A stretch of 64,000 nt of DNA from an uncultured Paraprevotella sp. GTDB taxonomy: Bacteria; Bacteroidota; Bacteroidia; Bacteroidales; Bacteroidaceae. How positions within the stretch are numbered: the first letter of the stretch is position 1; each line of letters begins with the position of its first letter. The stretch covers positions 1 through 64,000 of the forward strand of contig CALULQ010000007.1 in NCBI GenBank assembly GCA_944321525.1, read 5' to 3'. The notes under the pieces are model-generated. The model made no database searches. It was not told the DNA's origin and saw only the letters and a list, made by a program, of their open reading frames with translations. Positions 55,517-64,000 of the stretch are shown here, piece after piece. Made by a program: the position numbers and the translations under genes.

Positions 55517-57267
55517 TGCCTGTGAGACGGATTTTGTTTTGGATGGGCGGTGTGTGGGCCGTTGTGGCCGCATGCCTGTCTTCGTGTGCTGCGGGGCAGA
55601 AGGCACAGGGCCTCACGCCCGAGGCGCAGCGCAGGTTCGACTATTATTATGCCGAGGCCGTGAAGAGTAGCCTGGCCGGGCGCTACGACGATGCCTTTGC
55701 CCTCTACAGTCATTGCCTGGACATCAATCCGGATGCGGGCGAGGCTTTGTTCAACCTCAGTTTGTATTATCTGGAGATGGACGATTCGGCCAAGTGTGCG
55801 GAGAGCCTGACCCGTGCGGTGGCTTTGCAGCCTGACAACGTGTATTACAAGGAAGTCCTGGCCTCGTTCTTCCTGCGCAACCGCGACAACGAGCATGCCG
55901 TGCCGGTGCTCGAGGACATGGTCGAGCGCGCTCCGGCACGCTCCGACGTATTGGCCCAGCTGGTCAACATCTACATGGAGCGCGAGGACTACCGTAAGGC
56001 CATCCATGCGCTCGACCGCATCGAGACGCTCGAGGGCAAGAACGTGTCCGTCAGTCTTGAGAAATTCCGTCTCTACCGCGAACTGAAGGACGACGGCAAG
56101 GCTTTCGCCGAACTGGAGAGCCTGGCGGCGGAAAATCCCAACGACCTGGCCTACCGCGTGCTCATCGGCGACCAATACATGCTGGCCCAGCAGCCCGAGA
56201 AGGCATGGGCCGTCTACGAAGAGGTGCGCCGCAAGGAACCGCGCAACCTTGCCTTGCGCATGTCTTTGTTGGACTATTACAAGCAGACGGGGCAGGATTC
56301 GCTCTACCAGGAAGTGTTCGACGGATTGCTCTATGGAAAAGACACCGACGAGCAGGCGCGGAACCTGTTGCTGCACAACTATCTGGTGGAGCTGGAGGAC
56401 GCACATGCCGACAGCACCGTGGCGCTCGCCGTGTTCGACAGCCTCTTCGCGACCGTGCCCGAGACCACCGAGATGCTGAAACTTTATGCCTCTTATCTTC
56501 AGAAGAAAAACATGAAGCCCGAGCTCGAAGCCGCCTTGGAGCGCATGGTGGGGCTGGAGCCGGACAACATGGTGGCCCTCTTCCAGCTCACGAGGCTGGC
56601 CTATGAGGAAGCGGACTACGAGAAGACCGTGGAATGGGCCACGCGCGGCGTCACCCACTATCCCGGACAGCTTTCCTACTACTTCTATCTTGGTTTCTCC
56701 TACCACCAGCTGGACCGCGAGGACAAGGCGCTCGACGTGTTCCGCAAGGGAGTCCACCAGGTGCGGCCGGACACCGACCGCAATATTGTCTCCGACATGT
56801 ACAGCATCATGGGCGACTTGTATTACGCCAATGGCTTGCGCGATTCGGCCTTCATGGCCTACGACTCCTGCCTGGTGTACAACTCCGAGAACATCGCCTG
56901 CCTGAACAACTACGCCTACTACCTTTCGCTCGAGAACCGCGAGCTGGACAAGGCCGAGGAGATGAGCCACCGCACCATCGTGGCCGAACCGGGAAACAAG
57001 ACATACATCGACACTTATGCCTGGATCTTGTTCATGAAGGGCAAGTATGCCGAGGCGAAGATGTATATGGACCGCGTGCTCACGGGCAACATCGCTACCG
57101 ACGAGGAAGTGTCGGGAGGCGTGCTGGAACACGCCGGAGACATCTATGCCCGTTGCGGTGAGATGGAAGGCGCGCTGAAATACTGGAAACTGGCCCGCGC
57201 GAAGGGCGGCGACGTTTCCAAACTTTTGGATAAGAAGATTCGACTGAAAAAATACGTGGAAGAATGA
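55516..57267 (+). CDS. TPR-repeat lipoprotein
   Basis: 583 residues from ATG 55516, which overlaps the dut stop; a longer frame starts inside dut. Lipobox LSSC with Cys at about 24. From about residue 35 to the end there are many tetratricopeptide helices (for example YYAEAVKSSLAGRYDDAFAL, ADYEKTVEWATRGVTHYPGQ). Such lipoproteins are scaffolds for envelope complexes. Its position between dut and DUF4292/envC is conserved in the Bacteroidales. Confidence 0.88.
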   Translation: MPVRRILFWMGGVWAVVAACLSSCAAGQKAQGLTPEAQRRFDYYYAEAVKSSLAGRYDDAFALYSHCLDINPDAGEALFNLSLYYLEMDDSAKCAESLTRAVALQPDNVYYKEVLASFFLRNRDNEHAVPVLEDMVERAPARSDVLAQLVNIYMEREDYRKAIHALDRIETLEGKNVSVSLEKFRLYRELKDDGKAFAELESLAAENPNDLAYRVLIGDQYMLAQQPEKAWAVYEEVRRKEPRNLALRMSLLDYYKQTGQDSLYQEVFDGLLYGKDTDEQARNLLLHNYLVELEDAHADSTVALAVFDSLFATVPETTEMLKLYASYLQKKNMKPELEAALERMVGLEPDNMVALFQLTRLAYEEADYEKTVEWATRGVTHYPGQLSYYFYLGFSYHQLDREDKALDVFRKGVHQVRPDTDRNIVSDMYSIMGDLYYANGLRDSAFMAYDSCLVYNSENIACLNNYAYYLSLENRELDKAEEMSHRTIVAEPGNKTYIDTYAWILFMKGKYAEAKMYMDRVLTGNIATDEEVSGGVLEHAGDIYARCGEMEGALKYWKLARAKGGDVSKLLDKKIRLKKYVEE

Positions 57268-58100
57268 TACGGACAAAAATCATATCCTGTGCGTTGGCCG
57301 TGGCGGCGGTGTGGGCCTTGAGTGCCTGCCGCTCTGCCAAGGAGGCCGCGGGGACGGCCGGGAAGGCCGATGCCGGCAAGGTGGAATGGGTGGACAAGAT
57401 GGCGGTGGCCGGACTGAAGGAAGGCACTGTCACGTCCAAAATGGATTTCCAGCTGCAGGTGGACGGGAAGTCGCTCTCGGTGGGCGGCAGTTGCAACCTG
57501 AAGCGCGACGAGGTCATCCAGCTCTCGCTCGTGGCCATGGGATTCATGGAGGTGGCCCGTCTGGAATTCACGCCGCAATACCTGATGCTCATCAACCGCA
57601 TGGAGCGCGAATACGTGAAGGTGGCCTATGCCGACGTGCCCTATCTGGTGCAGGCGGGCGTGGATTTCCATGTCTTGCAGGCGCTGTTCTGGAACGATCT
57701 GTTCGTGCCGGGTCGTGCCGGGGCATGGCAGGAGCAGGACTTCACGATGGAGCGGCTGCCCGAGAGCACGGTCATGACGACCCGCGGGGCAGGCCTCTTG
57801 CAGTGCCGCTTCGTGGTGGACTTGCTCACGGGTCTCATCCGCAACACCACGGTGGCCGTTCCCGGGCAGGGCAGCGTGCCGGCCCTGAATTGGACGTACC
57901 GGCACTTCGCCACCGTGGAGCAGAAAAGTTTCCCCGACCAGATGACCCTGGACATTGCGGGCGGCGGGAAACGCCTGACGGCTACGATTGCCTTGCGCAA
58001 CCTGAAGTGGAACGCCAAAGACGTGCCCCTGACGGCCGAGCCGGGCGGCAAGTATGAAAGAATCAGTCCCGACCTGATACTCAAACAACTGATGAAATGA
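57264..58100 (+). CDS. DUF4292 family lipoprotein
   Basis: 278 residues with lipobox WALSAC. The body is beta-rich and matches the DUF4292 pattern (SKMDFQLQVDGKSLSVGGSC, LEFTPQYLMLINRMEREYVK), thought to have a LolA/LolB-like fold. Function is unproven; a role in lipoprotein or envelope assembly is inference. Overlaps both neighbours by 4 bp. Confidence 0.85.
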   Translation: MIRTKIISCALAVAAVWALSACRSAKEAAGTAGKADAGKVEWVDKMAVAGLKEGTVTSKMDFQLQVDGKSLSVGGSCNLKRDEVIQLSLVAMGFMEVARLEFTPQYLMLINRMEREYVKVAYADVPYLVQAGVDFHVLQALFWNDLFVPGRAGAWQEQDFTMERLPESTVMTTRGAGLLQCRFVVDLLTGLIRNTTVAVPGQGSVPALNWTYRHFATVEQKSFPDQMTLDIAGGGKRLTATIALRNLKWNAKDVPLTAEPGGKYERISPDLILKQLMK

Positions 58101-59395
58101 AGCCCGCGTTAGTCCTCTTCTGTGTCTTCTGGCTATGGATGGCGGCCCTGCCCGCGACGGCGCAGGACAGCCGTAAGGTGAAGGCCCTGAAAGGGCAGAA
58201 GAAAGAAATGCAGAAGGGCCTGGACCGCTCGCGGAAAGAACTGAAAGACACGGAGAAAGCCGTGGAGCTGAAGATGCGCGACATCAGCATCATCGTGAAC
58301 CGGCTGGAGAACCGACAGCGCTATATCGACACGATGGAGGTGCAACTGAAACAGATGGACCTCGACGTGGCGGAGATGGAAGGGCGTGTGAAGCGCACGG
58401 CGGCTGAACTCGACCGCAAGAAGCACGACTATGCCCGTGCCCTGCGCTATGCCCGCGCCTCGAAGGCGGTGGGGAGTCCGCTGCTCTTCGTGCTGTCTGC
58501 CCGTTCGGTCACGCAACTCTACCGCCGTTCGCGCTATGCCCGCGAGTATGCCAACTACCAGCGCACGCTGGCCGGCCAGATTGAGGACAAGCAGGACGAA
58601 CTGCTGGCACGGCAAAACGAACTGCTGGCGGCGAGGGCCGAGAAGAACCGCCTGAAGGCCGAGTGTGAACGGCAAAAGGAACTGTTGCAGAAGCAACACG
58701 AGGAGGAACAGAAAAACGTGTCGGGCCTGAAGCAGAGGCAGAAGCAGCTGAAGACGGAGGTGGCCCGGCAGCAGAAACAACTGTCGGCCCTGGACGCGAA
58801 AATCGACCAGTTGGTGGCCTACGAGATAGAGCAGGCGCGCAAGCGCGAAGAAGCCCGCCGCAAGGCCGCGGCAAAGAAACAGCAGGCGAAGAAGGCGGCG
58901 GGGGAGAAGAAGAAAACCGAAGGGGGAAAGTCGTCGTCCATCCCCGCGGAATACAAATGGATCTCGCCGCAGGAGCAGGCGCTCAACGGCGACTTCGTGC
59001 GCAACAAGGGACGCCTGCCCGTGCCCATCACGGGGCGCTACATGCTGGGTAGCCGCTTCGGCGTCTATAACGTGCCCGGCCTGAAGAACGTGCGCCTGGA
59101 CAACAAAGGCACCAACTACGTGGGGCAGCGGGGCGCCATGGCGCGCGCCATCTTCGACGGCGAAGTCTCCGCCGTGTTCCAGTTCGGCGACTCCAAGAAC
59201 GTCCTTGTGCGTCACGGCAGCTACATCTCGGTCTATTGCAACCTCTCGTCCGTCCGCGTGGCCAAGGGCCAGAAGGTGAAGGCGCGCGACATCTTGGGGA
59301 TGGTGGAGGAAGACGGCTCCGGCCATTGCGTGCTGCACTTCCAGTTGCGCAAGGAGACCCAGAAGCTCAATCCGGAGGTGTGGATAGGGCGTTGA
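58097..59395 (+). CDS. EnvC-like murein hydrolase activator with degenerate LytM domain
   Basis: 432 residues. Signal peptide 1-22. A long coiled coil covers about 25-265, then a Lys/Ala-rich linker and a LytM (M23) domain at about 300-430. The M23 zinc ligands are missing: the expected HxxxD reads NKGTN, and the YxH/HxH region reads VYCNLSS and LHFQLR. It is thus likely an activator of amidases, not an enzyme. The N-terminal signal and coiled coil match EnvC. Confidence 0.9.
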   Translation: MKPALVLFCVFWLWMAALPATAQDSRKVKALKGQKKEMQKGLDRSRKELKDTEKAVELKMRDISIIVNRLENRQRYIDTMEVQLKQMDLDVAEMEGRVKRTAAELDRKKHDYARALRYARASKAVGSPLLFVLSARSVTQLYRRSRYAREYANYQRTLAGQIEDKQDELLARQNELLAARAEKNRLKAECERQKELLQKQHEEEQKNVSGLKQRQKQLKTEVARQQKQLSALDAKIDQLVAYEIEQARKREEARRKAAAKKQQAKKAAGEKKKTEGGKSSSIPAEYKWISPQEQALNGDFVRNKGRLPVPITGRYMLGSRFGVYNVPGLKNVRLDNKGTNYVGQRGAMARAIFDGEVSAVFQFGDSKNVLVRHGSYISVYCNLSSVRVAKGQKVKARDILGMVEEDGSGHCVLHFQLRKETQKLNPEVWIGR

Positions 59396-60147
59396 AACAA
59401 GCCCATGTCGGACTTTCTATGTGAAAAGCCGTCCCGTCTATGGGGAATTGCATGCTTCAGTGGCGTCGGCCGCCTCTTGTCGTGAAGGCACCAAAAGGCC
59501 AGCGGACAGCAACAAGTTCTCCAATGACATTTTTGTCAAAACGTCAAGACAGCCCCTGCGGGAACCATGCAAACGGGCACGGGACGGAAACAGAACGGAA
59601 ATACGCGAACCTCACGCGCCCAAGGGAATGCAGGATGAAAGCCGAAAGCCGGTTCCTGCGACATTTTGCCGTCCGCCACGGAACGCCGTGCGGCCGGAAC
59701 CCGCTCTCCGCGTCGGCCCTGCAAAGGGAATGGCTTGCAAAAGGACAAACGGGGTTTGCGCGCGGGCGGACTTCATCCAGAGCGGGAAAAGCCCTCCGAA
59801 GCCCTGTTTTTCCCTTCCTTCTGCACCCACAGGAACTGCCTTGCGGCAAAAAAGTTTTGCTTTTGCGGAAGGCGGTTCATCTCTTTGCGGAAAGCGATTC
59901 TGTTTTTACCTTGAAAAAACGACCGCCGGGACGGAGAAATGCTCCATACAAACAGTTTCTTCACCCGTTTTTTAACAGTCCGGCTTCTGTTTGCGGCGGT
60001 TCGTCCTGACATTGAAACACGGAAGCGAAAGGAAAGCCTTTCTTTCTGGCAGGAAATTTCGTGCTTGGGTGACAATCCGACAAAGGTGTTGTAGTTGGTT
60101 TCCCCACTGAATTTCTACTGAGCCGGAATATATTCTTATTGCCGAAT
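59396..60147. other. Long intergenic stretch after envC
   Basis: 752 bp between convergent genes. Two overlapping frames of about 185-189 codons cross it (59421-59975, 59440-60009), but both are Arg/Pro/Ser-rich with no signature I recognise, so I treat it as non-coding. It contains the decayed 22-bp-period element near 59815-59918. Confidence 0.6.
59815..59918 (+). repeat. Decayed relative of the palindromic 22-bp-period element (copy E)
   Basis: TTGCGG starts at 59841, 59863 and 59885, exactly 22 bp apart, in the place where the intact copies have TTGCGG/CTGCGG. The central AGTACTCGAGTACT motifs are lost. The boundaries are extrapolated from copy C and are approximate. Confidence 0.5.
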
Positions 60148-61212
60148 TCAAATGGTCAACCCGTCCAGCAAGTCGATGTACAGGCCGATGGCTTCCTCTA
60201 ATTCCGTCACCCGTATGAACTCGTCCGCCGTGTGGGAGCGCGAGGAGTCGCCCGGCCCCATCTTCAGTGAGGGGAAGTGCATCAGGGCTTGGTCCGACAG
60301 CGTGGGCGAGCCGAAGGGCGTGCGACCCAAGGCCTTGGCTCGGACCACGAGCGGATGGCTCTCGTCGATGCGCGAGGAATTCAGCCGGAAGGAGCGCGCC
60401 TTCACCTCGCTGTCGACGTGGGCGCATACCGTGCGGTAGATGTCCTCGTTGGAATAGTTCTCGTTGCTCCGCACGTCCACGGTGAAAGTGCACTGGTCTG
60501 GCACGACGTTGTGTTGCGTGCCGGCATGCACGATGGTCACGCTCATCTTCACGTCGCCCAGCAGGGGGGAGGTGTGGGGGAAGCGGTAGGTGCGGAACCA
60601 CTCCATGTCCTTCATGGCCTTATATATCGCGTTGTCGCCTTCGTTGCGGGCGGCGTGTCCGGCCTTGCCGTGCGCCGTGACGTCGAGCACCATCAGTCCC
60701 TTTTCGGCGATGGCCGGTTGCATGCCAGTGGGTTCGCCCACCAGAGCCACGTCGATGTGCGGCAGGAGCGGCAGGACTGATTCTATGCCGTTCTTGCCTG
60801 ACACCTCCTCCTCGCATGAGGCCAGGAAGATGAGGTTGTAAGGTTGGGGCTTGCGGCAGAGCGTGCGGAAAGTTTGCAGGAGGCAGACCACGCTGGCTCC
60901 GTCGTCGTTCGTGCCCAGTCCGTAAATCCGGTCGCCCTCTCTCGTGGGGACGAAGGGGGGGCGCGTCCAACTGGCGGCGGGTTTCACCGTGTCAATGTGG
61001 GCGTTCAGTAAGAGGGTGGGGCGGTTTTCCGCGTCGAACTGCGGCGCGATGCACCAGAGATTGTTTCCCGCGCGTTGCGGGCACAGCCCGTTGGCGTCCA
61101 TGAAATCTTCCAGAAGGTCGGCCACTTCTTTTTCTTCACGGCTCACGGAGGGCCGCTCCACCATCCGGCAGAGCAGTTCCACGGCTTCGGTAGTCAGTGC
61201 TTTTGCGTCCAT
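60148..61212 (-). CDS. M20 family metallohydrolase (ArgE/DapE-like)
   Basis: 354 residues from ATG 61212 (an ATG at 61221 is also possible but leaves almost no leader after the promoter box). Di-zinc site motifs: LLLNAHIDTVKP, YGLGTNDDGASVVCLL, SCEEEVSGKNG and GEPTG. The dimerisation lid lies in the middle. In Bacteroidales this group includes the N-succinyl- or N-acetyl-ornithine deacylase of arginine synthesis; substrate cannot be set from sequence alone. Confidence 0.87.
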   Translation of the reverse strand: MDAKALTTEAVELLCRMVERPSVSREEKEVADLLEDFMDANGLCPQRAGNNLWCIAPQFDAENRPTLLLNAHIDTVKPAASWTRPPFVPTREGDRIYGLGTNDDGASVVCLLQTFRTLCRKPQPYNLIFLASCEEEVSGKNGIESVLPLLPHIDVALVGEPTGMQPAIAEKGLMVLDVTAHGKAGHAARNEGDNAIYKAMKDMEWFRTYRFPHTSPLLGDVKMSVTIVHAGTQHNVVPDQCTFTVDVRSNENYSNEDIYRTVCAHVDSEVKARSFRLNSSRIDESHPLVVRAKALGRTPFGSPTLSDQALMHFPSLKMGPGDSSRSHTADEFIRVTELEEAIGLYIDLLDGLTI

Positions 61213-61231
61213 ATTTGTCATTTGTTTATGG

Positions 61232-61239
61232 CAAAGTTA
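61232..61239 (-). promoter_or_regulatory. -7 box of the M20 hydrolase gene
   Basis: TAACTTTG on the minus strand, 19 bases before ATG 61212. Divergent to the acyl-CoA synthetase promoter. Confidence 0.6.
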
Positions 61240-61302
61240 CGCCTTTTTGCAGGTTTTTTAAACTTTCCAAGGGATTCTTATACATTATTTAATAAAAAAC
61301 TC

Positions 61303-61310
61303 TATCTTTG
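61303..61310 (+). promoter_or_regulatory. -7 box of the acyl-CoA synthetase gene
   Basis: TATCTTTG, 21 bases before the ATG. No clear -33 box. Confidence 0.6.
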
Positions 61311-61331
61311 TGGACATAAAAAATCGAAGCT

Positions 61332-63221
61332 ATGCTGAATACGACTCCTTTCTCGACATTGATTCATGTTCAGGCGAAATCCTATGGCGGACAGACGGCC
61401 ATGAGTTACCGCGACTATGACAAAGGCGCATGGATTCCGGTCACGTGGAACCAGTTTTCCGACTATGTGCGGCGGGTTTCCCGTGCCTTGCTTGCGCTGG
61501 GAGTGGGCGTGCAGGAGAACTTGGCGGTGTTCTCGCAGAACAAGCCGGAATGCCTGTTCGTGGATTTCGGGGCCTACGGCGTGCGGGCGGTCACGATTCC
61601 GTTCTACGCCACCAGTTCTGAGAGCCAGGTGGTCTATATGGTGAACGATGCCGAGGTGCGCTACCTGTTTGTCGGTGAGCAATACCAATACGATACGGCC
61701 TTGCGCTGCATGCCTCATTGCCCCACGCTCCAGAAACTCGTCATCTTCGACCCAGCCGTGGTGAAGAGTCCGCAGGACACCGTGTCGGTCTATTTTGAGG
61801 AGTTCCTGCAGTTGGGCGACGGGCTGGCAGACGATGCCGAACTGGAGAAGCGGTCGGCCGAACTGCAGCTTGATGACTTGGCCAACATCCTCTACACCTC
61901 CGGCACCACGGGGGCCAGCAAGGGCGTGATGCTCACCCACAGGATGTATCGCGACGCTTTGATTGCCAACGACAGGGTGCTCCCGCTGGGCGACAAGGAC
62001 GTGGCCCTGAACTTCCTGCCTTTCACGCATGTGTTCGAGCGGGCATGGTCTTATTTGTGCTTGGCCGAGGGGACGCGGCTGGCCGTCAACCTCCGTCCGG
62101 CCGACGTGTTGCAGTCGTTGCAGGAAGTGCACCCCACGTGCATGTGCGCCGTGCCGCGCTTCTGGGAAAAGGTGTATGCCGGCGTGCAGGAGAAGATTCG
62201 TCGGAGCAATCCCGTGCAGCGCAAATTGTTGCAGGAAGCGTTGCTCATCGGAAAGATATATAATATAAGGTATAAGATGCGCGGCCTCATCCCGCCCGTG
62301 TCGTTGCGGCTGCGCTACGCCTTCTTCGAGAAAACCATCATCGCCCTGCTGAAGAAAACGCTGGGGCTGGAGCGGGCCAACTTCTTCCCCACGGCCGGAG
62401 CGGCCATCCCGCCTGCCGTGGAAGAGTTCGTCCATTCGGCCGGACTCAACATGTTGGCGGGATACGGGCTGACGGAGTCCACGGCCACCGTGTCGTGCGA
62501 CCACTGCGGGAAGTACAAGACCATCGGTTCCGTGGGGCGGCTGATTGAAGGGTTGGAACTGAAGTTCGGCGAGGACAACGAAATCCTGCTGCGCGGCACG
62601 ACCATCACCAAGGGCTATTACCGCAAGGAGGGGGCCACCCGTGCGGCCATCGACGAGGATGGATGGTTCCACACGGGCGATGCCGGATATATGAAAAACG
62701 GCGAGCTGTACCTCACCGACCGCATCAAGGACTTGTTCAAGACTTCCAACGGCAAGTACATTGCTCCGCAAATGATAGAATCCAAGCTGGTGGTAGACCG
62801 CTACATCGACCAGATTGTGGTCATCGCCGACCAGCGCAAGTTCGTCTCCGCCCTCGTCGTGCCGGAGTACACGTTGCTGAAGGATTTCGCCGAGCGCCAT
62901 CACATCCCGTTCACGGATACGGCCGATTTGTGTCGCAACGCGGACATCAACAAGATGCTGCTCTTCCGCATCAGCACCTTGCAGCAGGAGTTCGCCCACT
63001 ATGAGCAGGTGAAGCGCATCACACTCCTGCCCGAACCTTTCAGCATGGAGAAGGGTGAGCTGACGAACACGCTGAAGGTCAAGCGCCCTGTGGTGAACAA
63101 AAACTACGCCGCCGAGATTGACGCGATGTATGCCGACGAGGCACTGCCCGACGTGGACAAACTCTGTCCCCTCCCGCCCTTGCCGGAGCAAAAGGAGGAC
63201 GGGGCGGCCATTGTCCGTTAG
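61332..63221 (+). CDS. Long-chain fatty acid:CoA ligase (AMP-forming)
   Basis: 629 residues, ANL superfamily. The P-loop YTSGTTGASKGVMLTH begins at residue 188. Other motifs are FLPFTHVFERAW, GYGLTESTATVS, GWFHTGDAGYM and the hinge region LTDRIKDLFKTSNGKYIAP. This is the FadD15-type subgroup without membrane segments. It activates fatty acids to acyl-CoA through an acyl-adenylate. Confidence 0.93.
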   Translation: MLNTTPFSTLIHVQAKSYGGQTAMSYRDYDKGAWIPVTWNQFSDYVRRVSRALLALGVGVQENLAVFSQNKPECLFVDFGAYGVRAVTIPFYATSSESQVVYMVNDAEVRYLFVGEQYQYDTALRCMPHCPTLQKLVIFDPAVVKSPQDTVSVYFEEFLQLGDGLADDAELEKRSAELQLDDLANILYTSGTTGASKGVMLTHRMYRDALIANDRVLPLGDKDVALNFLPFTHVFERAWSYLCLAEGTRLAVNLRPADVLQSLQEVHPTCMCAVPRFWEKVYAGVQEKIRRSNPVQRKLLQEALLIGKIYNIRYKMRGLIPPVSLRLRYAFFEKTIIALLKKTLGLERANFFPTAGAAIPPAVEEFVHSAGLNMLAGYGLTESTATVSCDHCGKYKTIGSVGRLIEGLELKFGEDNEILLRGTTITKGYYRKEGATRAAIDEDGWFHTGDAGYMKNGELYLTDRIKDLFKTSNGKYIAPQMIESKLVVDRYIDQIVVIADQRKFVSALVVPEYTLLKDFAERHHIPFTDTADLCRNADINKMLLFRISTLQQEFAHYEQVKRITLLPEPFSMEKGELTNTLKVKRPVVNKNYAAEIDAMYADEALPDVDKLCPLPPLPEQKEDGAAIVR

Positions 63222-63245
63222 TGTGACAGCCTTCTCGGGAAGAAT

Positions 63246-64000
63246 ATGCGAAAAGACACGGATATGCAGGCAAATGCGGCCATGGGTTATGCGAGATTGC
63301 TTCGCCAAATCAAGCAGAGAGTACTGCTTGCGCAACAGCGTGCGATTTATGCCGCCAATGAGGAGATGCTACGGATGTATTGGGATATAGGCGGGATGCT
63401 GCAACAAAGTCAGGACGCCGACGGCTGGGGTAAGAAAACCCTGCAACGGCTGGCTGTGGATTTGAAGAACGACTACTCCGATATAAAAGGCTTTACTGTG
63501 CGTAATATGCAGTATATGGTGCAGTTCTTCAATGAATACAATGAGGAGTTGACGATGGTGAAAGGTGGTGCCCTCTCAATTGCGAAATCAATGATTTCGC
63601 AATTAGACAGATATAATTTTACTCTCCCCATAAAACATTTGGACTGGACGCACAACCTGATTTTGATGAAACAGGTTAAAGATATTCGGGCTCGCTATTG
63701 GTATATGGTGCAAAGTATTACCAACCATTGGACTACTCGCTATTTGCAGGAGTCTATAAAACTTGATGATTACGGCAAGCACGGGGCATTGGCAAACAAT
63801 TTCACCGAAACCTTGCCTGCACCAGAAGCGTGCGAGGTAAGGTCGATGCTTAAAGACCCGTACATATTCGACATGCTGACTTTCACAGACCAATACAATG
63901 AGCGGGATGTGGAGATAGGTCTGGTCGGGCATGTGGAAAAGTTCCTGATAGAAATGGGAGCGGGATTTGCCTTTATGGGGCGGCAGTACCACATTGAAGT
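63246..64000 (+). CDS. YhcG/DUF1016 family PDDEXK nuclease, 3' end beyond the window
   Basis: 251 codons are present and the frame is open to the window edge. The N-terminal DUF1016 domain is clear (MYWDIGGMLQQ, GWGKKTLQRLAVDL, GFTVRNMQYMVQFF, then LDWTHNLILMKQVKDIRARYWY). The PDDEXK nuclease core starts at FLIEMGAGFAFMGRQYHIE but its catalytic Asp and ExK lie past the end. It begins 25 bp after the acyl-CoA synthetase stop. GC and codon use are clearly lower than neighbours, so likely acquired. Confidence 0.88.
   Translation, partial: MRKDTDMQANAAMGYARLLRQIKQRVLLAQQRAIYAANEEMLRMYWDIGGMLQQSQDADGWGKKTLQRLAVDLKNDYSDIKGFTVRNMQYMVQFFNEYNEELTMVKGGALSIAKSMISQLDRYNFTLPIKHLDWTHNLILMKQVKDIRARYWYMVQSITNHWTTRYLQESIKLDDYGKHGALANNFTETLPAPEACEVRSMLKDPYIFDMLTFTDQYNERDVEIGLVGHVEKFLIEMGAGFAFMGRQYHIE
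63578..63604. repeat. Perfect 27-base palindrome inside the DUF1016 gene
   Basis: Arms AATTGCGAAATCA (63578-63590) and its complement (63592-63604) around a single A. It encodes IAKSMISQL in the variable linker between the two halves of the N-terminal domain. Confidence 0.85.

Noticed and set aside
59421..60009. Two overlapping frames of about 185-189 codons after envC
   Set aside because: Low-complexity Arg/Pro/Ser content, no start context, no recognisable domain, and overlap with the decayed repeat element.

Overview
The window is a GC-rich chromosomal segment of a member of the Bacteroidota, most likely order Bacteroidales. I cannot place the family. The evidence is the gene content and order (rimP-nusA-infB-cvpA-sufBCDS; a dcw cluster running rsmH to ftsZ; dut-TPR-DUF4292-envC), secreted proteins of Bacteroidetes-only families (PCMD, calycin-like, short C-terminal tails ending GIYIVNGKK-like), glycine-lipid acyltransferases, and promoters of the Bacteroides type (-7 TAnnTTTG, often with TTTG 19-20 bases upstream) in front of most transcription units. 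tRNA genes lack an encoded CCA.

Layout. 1-335: two tandem tRNA-Asn genes (minus). 336-2386: S41 protease and a small membrane protein. 2470-12577: a long operon for ribosome maturation, transcription elongation/antitermination, translation initiation and Fe-S assembly. 12690-16762: a tiny HicB-like gene, thioredoxin-fold protein, RNase HII, WYL regulator and a Fic enzyme. 16981-22557: small membrane protein, gpmI, ung, DUF3109 protein and two related lipoproteins. 22824-27434: gyrB, rpsT with tRNA-Glu, recO and a membrane-anchored AraC-type regulator. 27693-34233 (minus): a surface-protein cluster with a 1225-residue protein made of three 292-residue repeats, a calycin-like protein, an outer-membrane barrel and a PCMD lipoprotein. 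34918-50824: the division/peptidoglycan (dcw) cluster, with no mraZ in front and no murF. 51050-53232: a small secreted protein and the glycine-lipid pair glsA/glsB. 53252-59395: dgt, and divergently dut with three cell-envelope genes. 60148-64000: M20 hydrolase, long-chain acyl-CoA synthetase, and a truncated YhcG-type (DUF1016) nuclease of clearly lower GC.

The most unusual structure is a family of intergenic palindromic elements at 17504, 27462, 34688 and 43973, with a decayed relative near 59815. Each intact copy has a 21-bp left arm, a core of 22-bp units built on AGTACTCGAGTACT, and a 21-bp right arm partly complementary to the left. Three copies are exactly 104 bp; the fourth is 82 bp, exactly one 22-bp unit shorter. 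One copy sits inside the dcw cluster between ftsW and murG, another directly upstream of rsmH. A second, unrelated palindromic array with a 21-bp period lies between the divergent nucleotide-pool genes dgt and dut. Neither array is explained by any gene or standard feature, and both are my main candidates for something undescribed.
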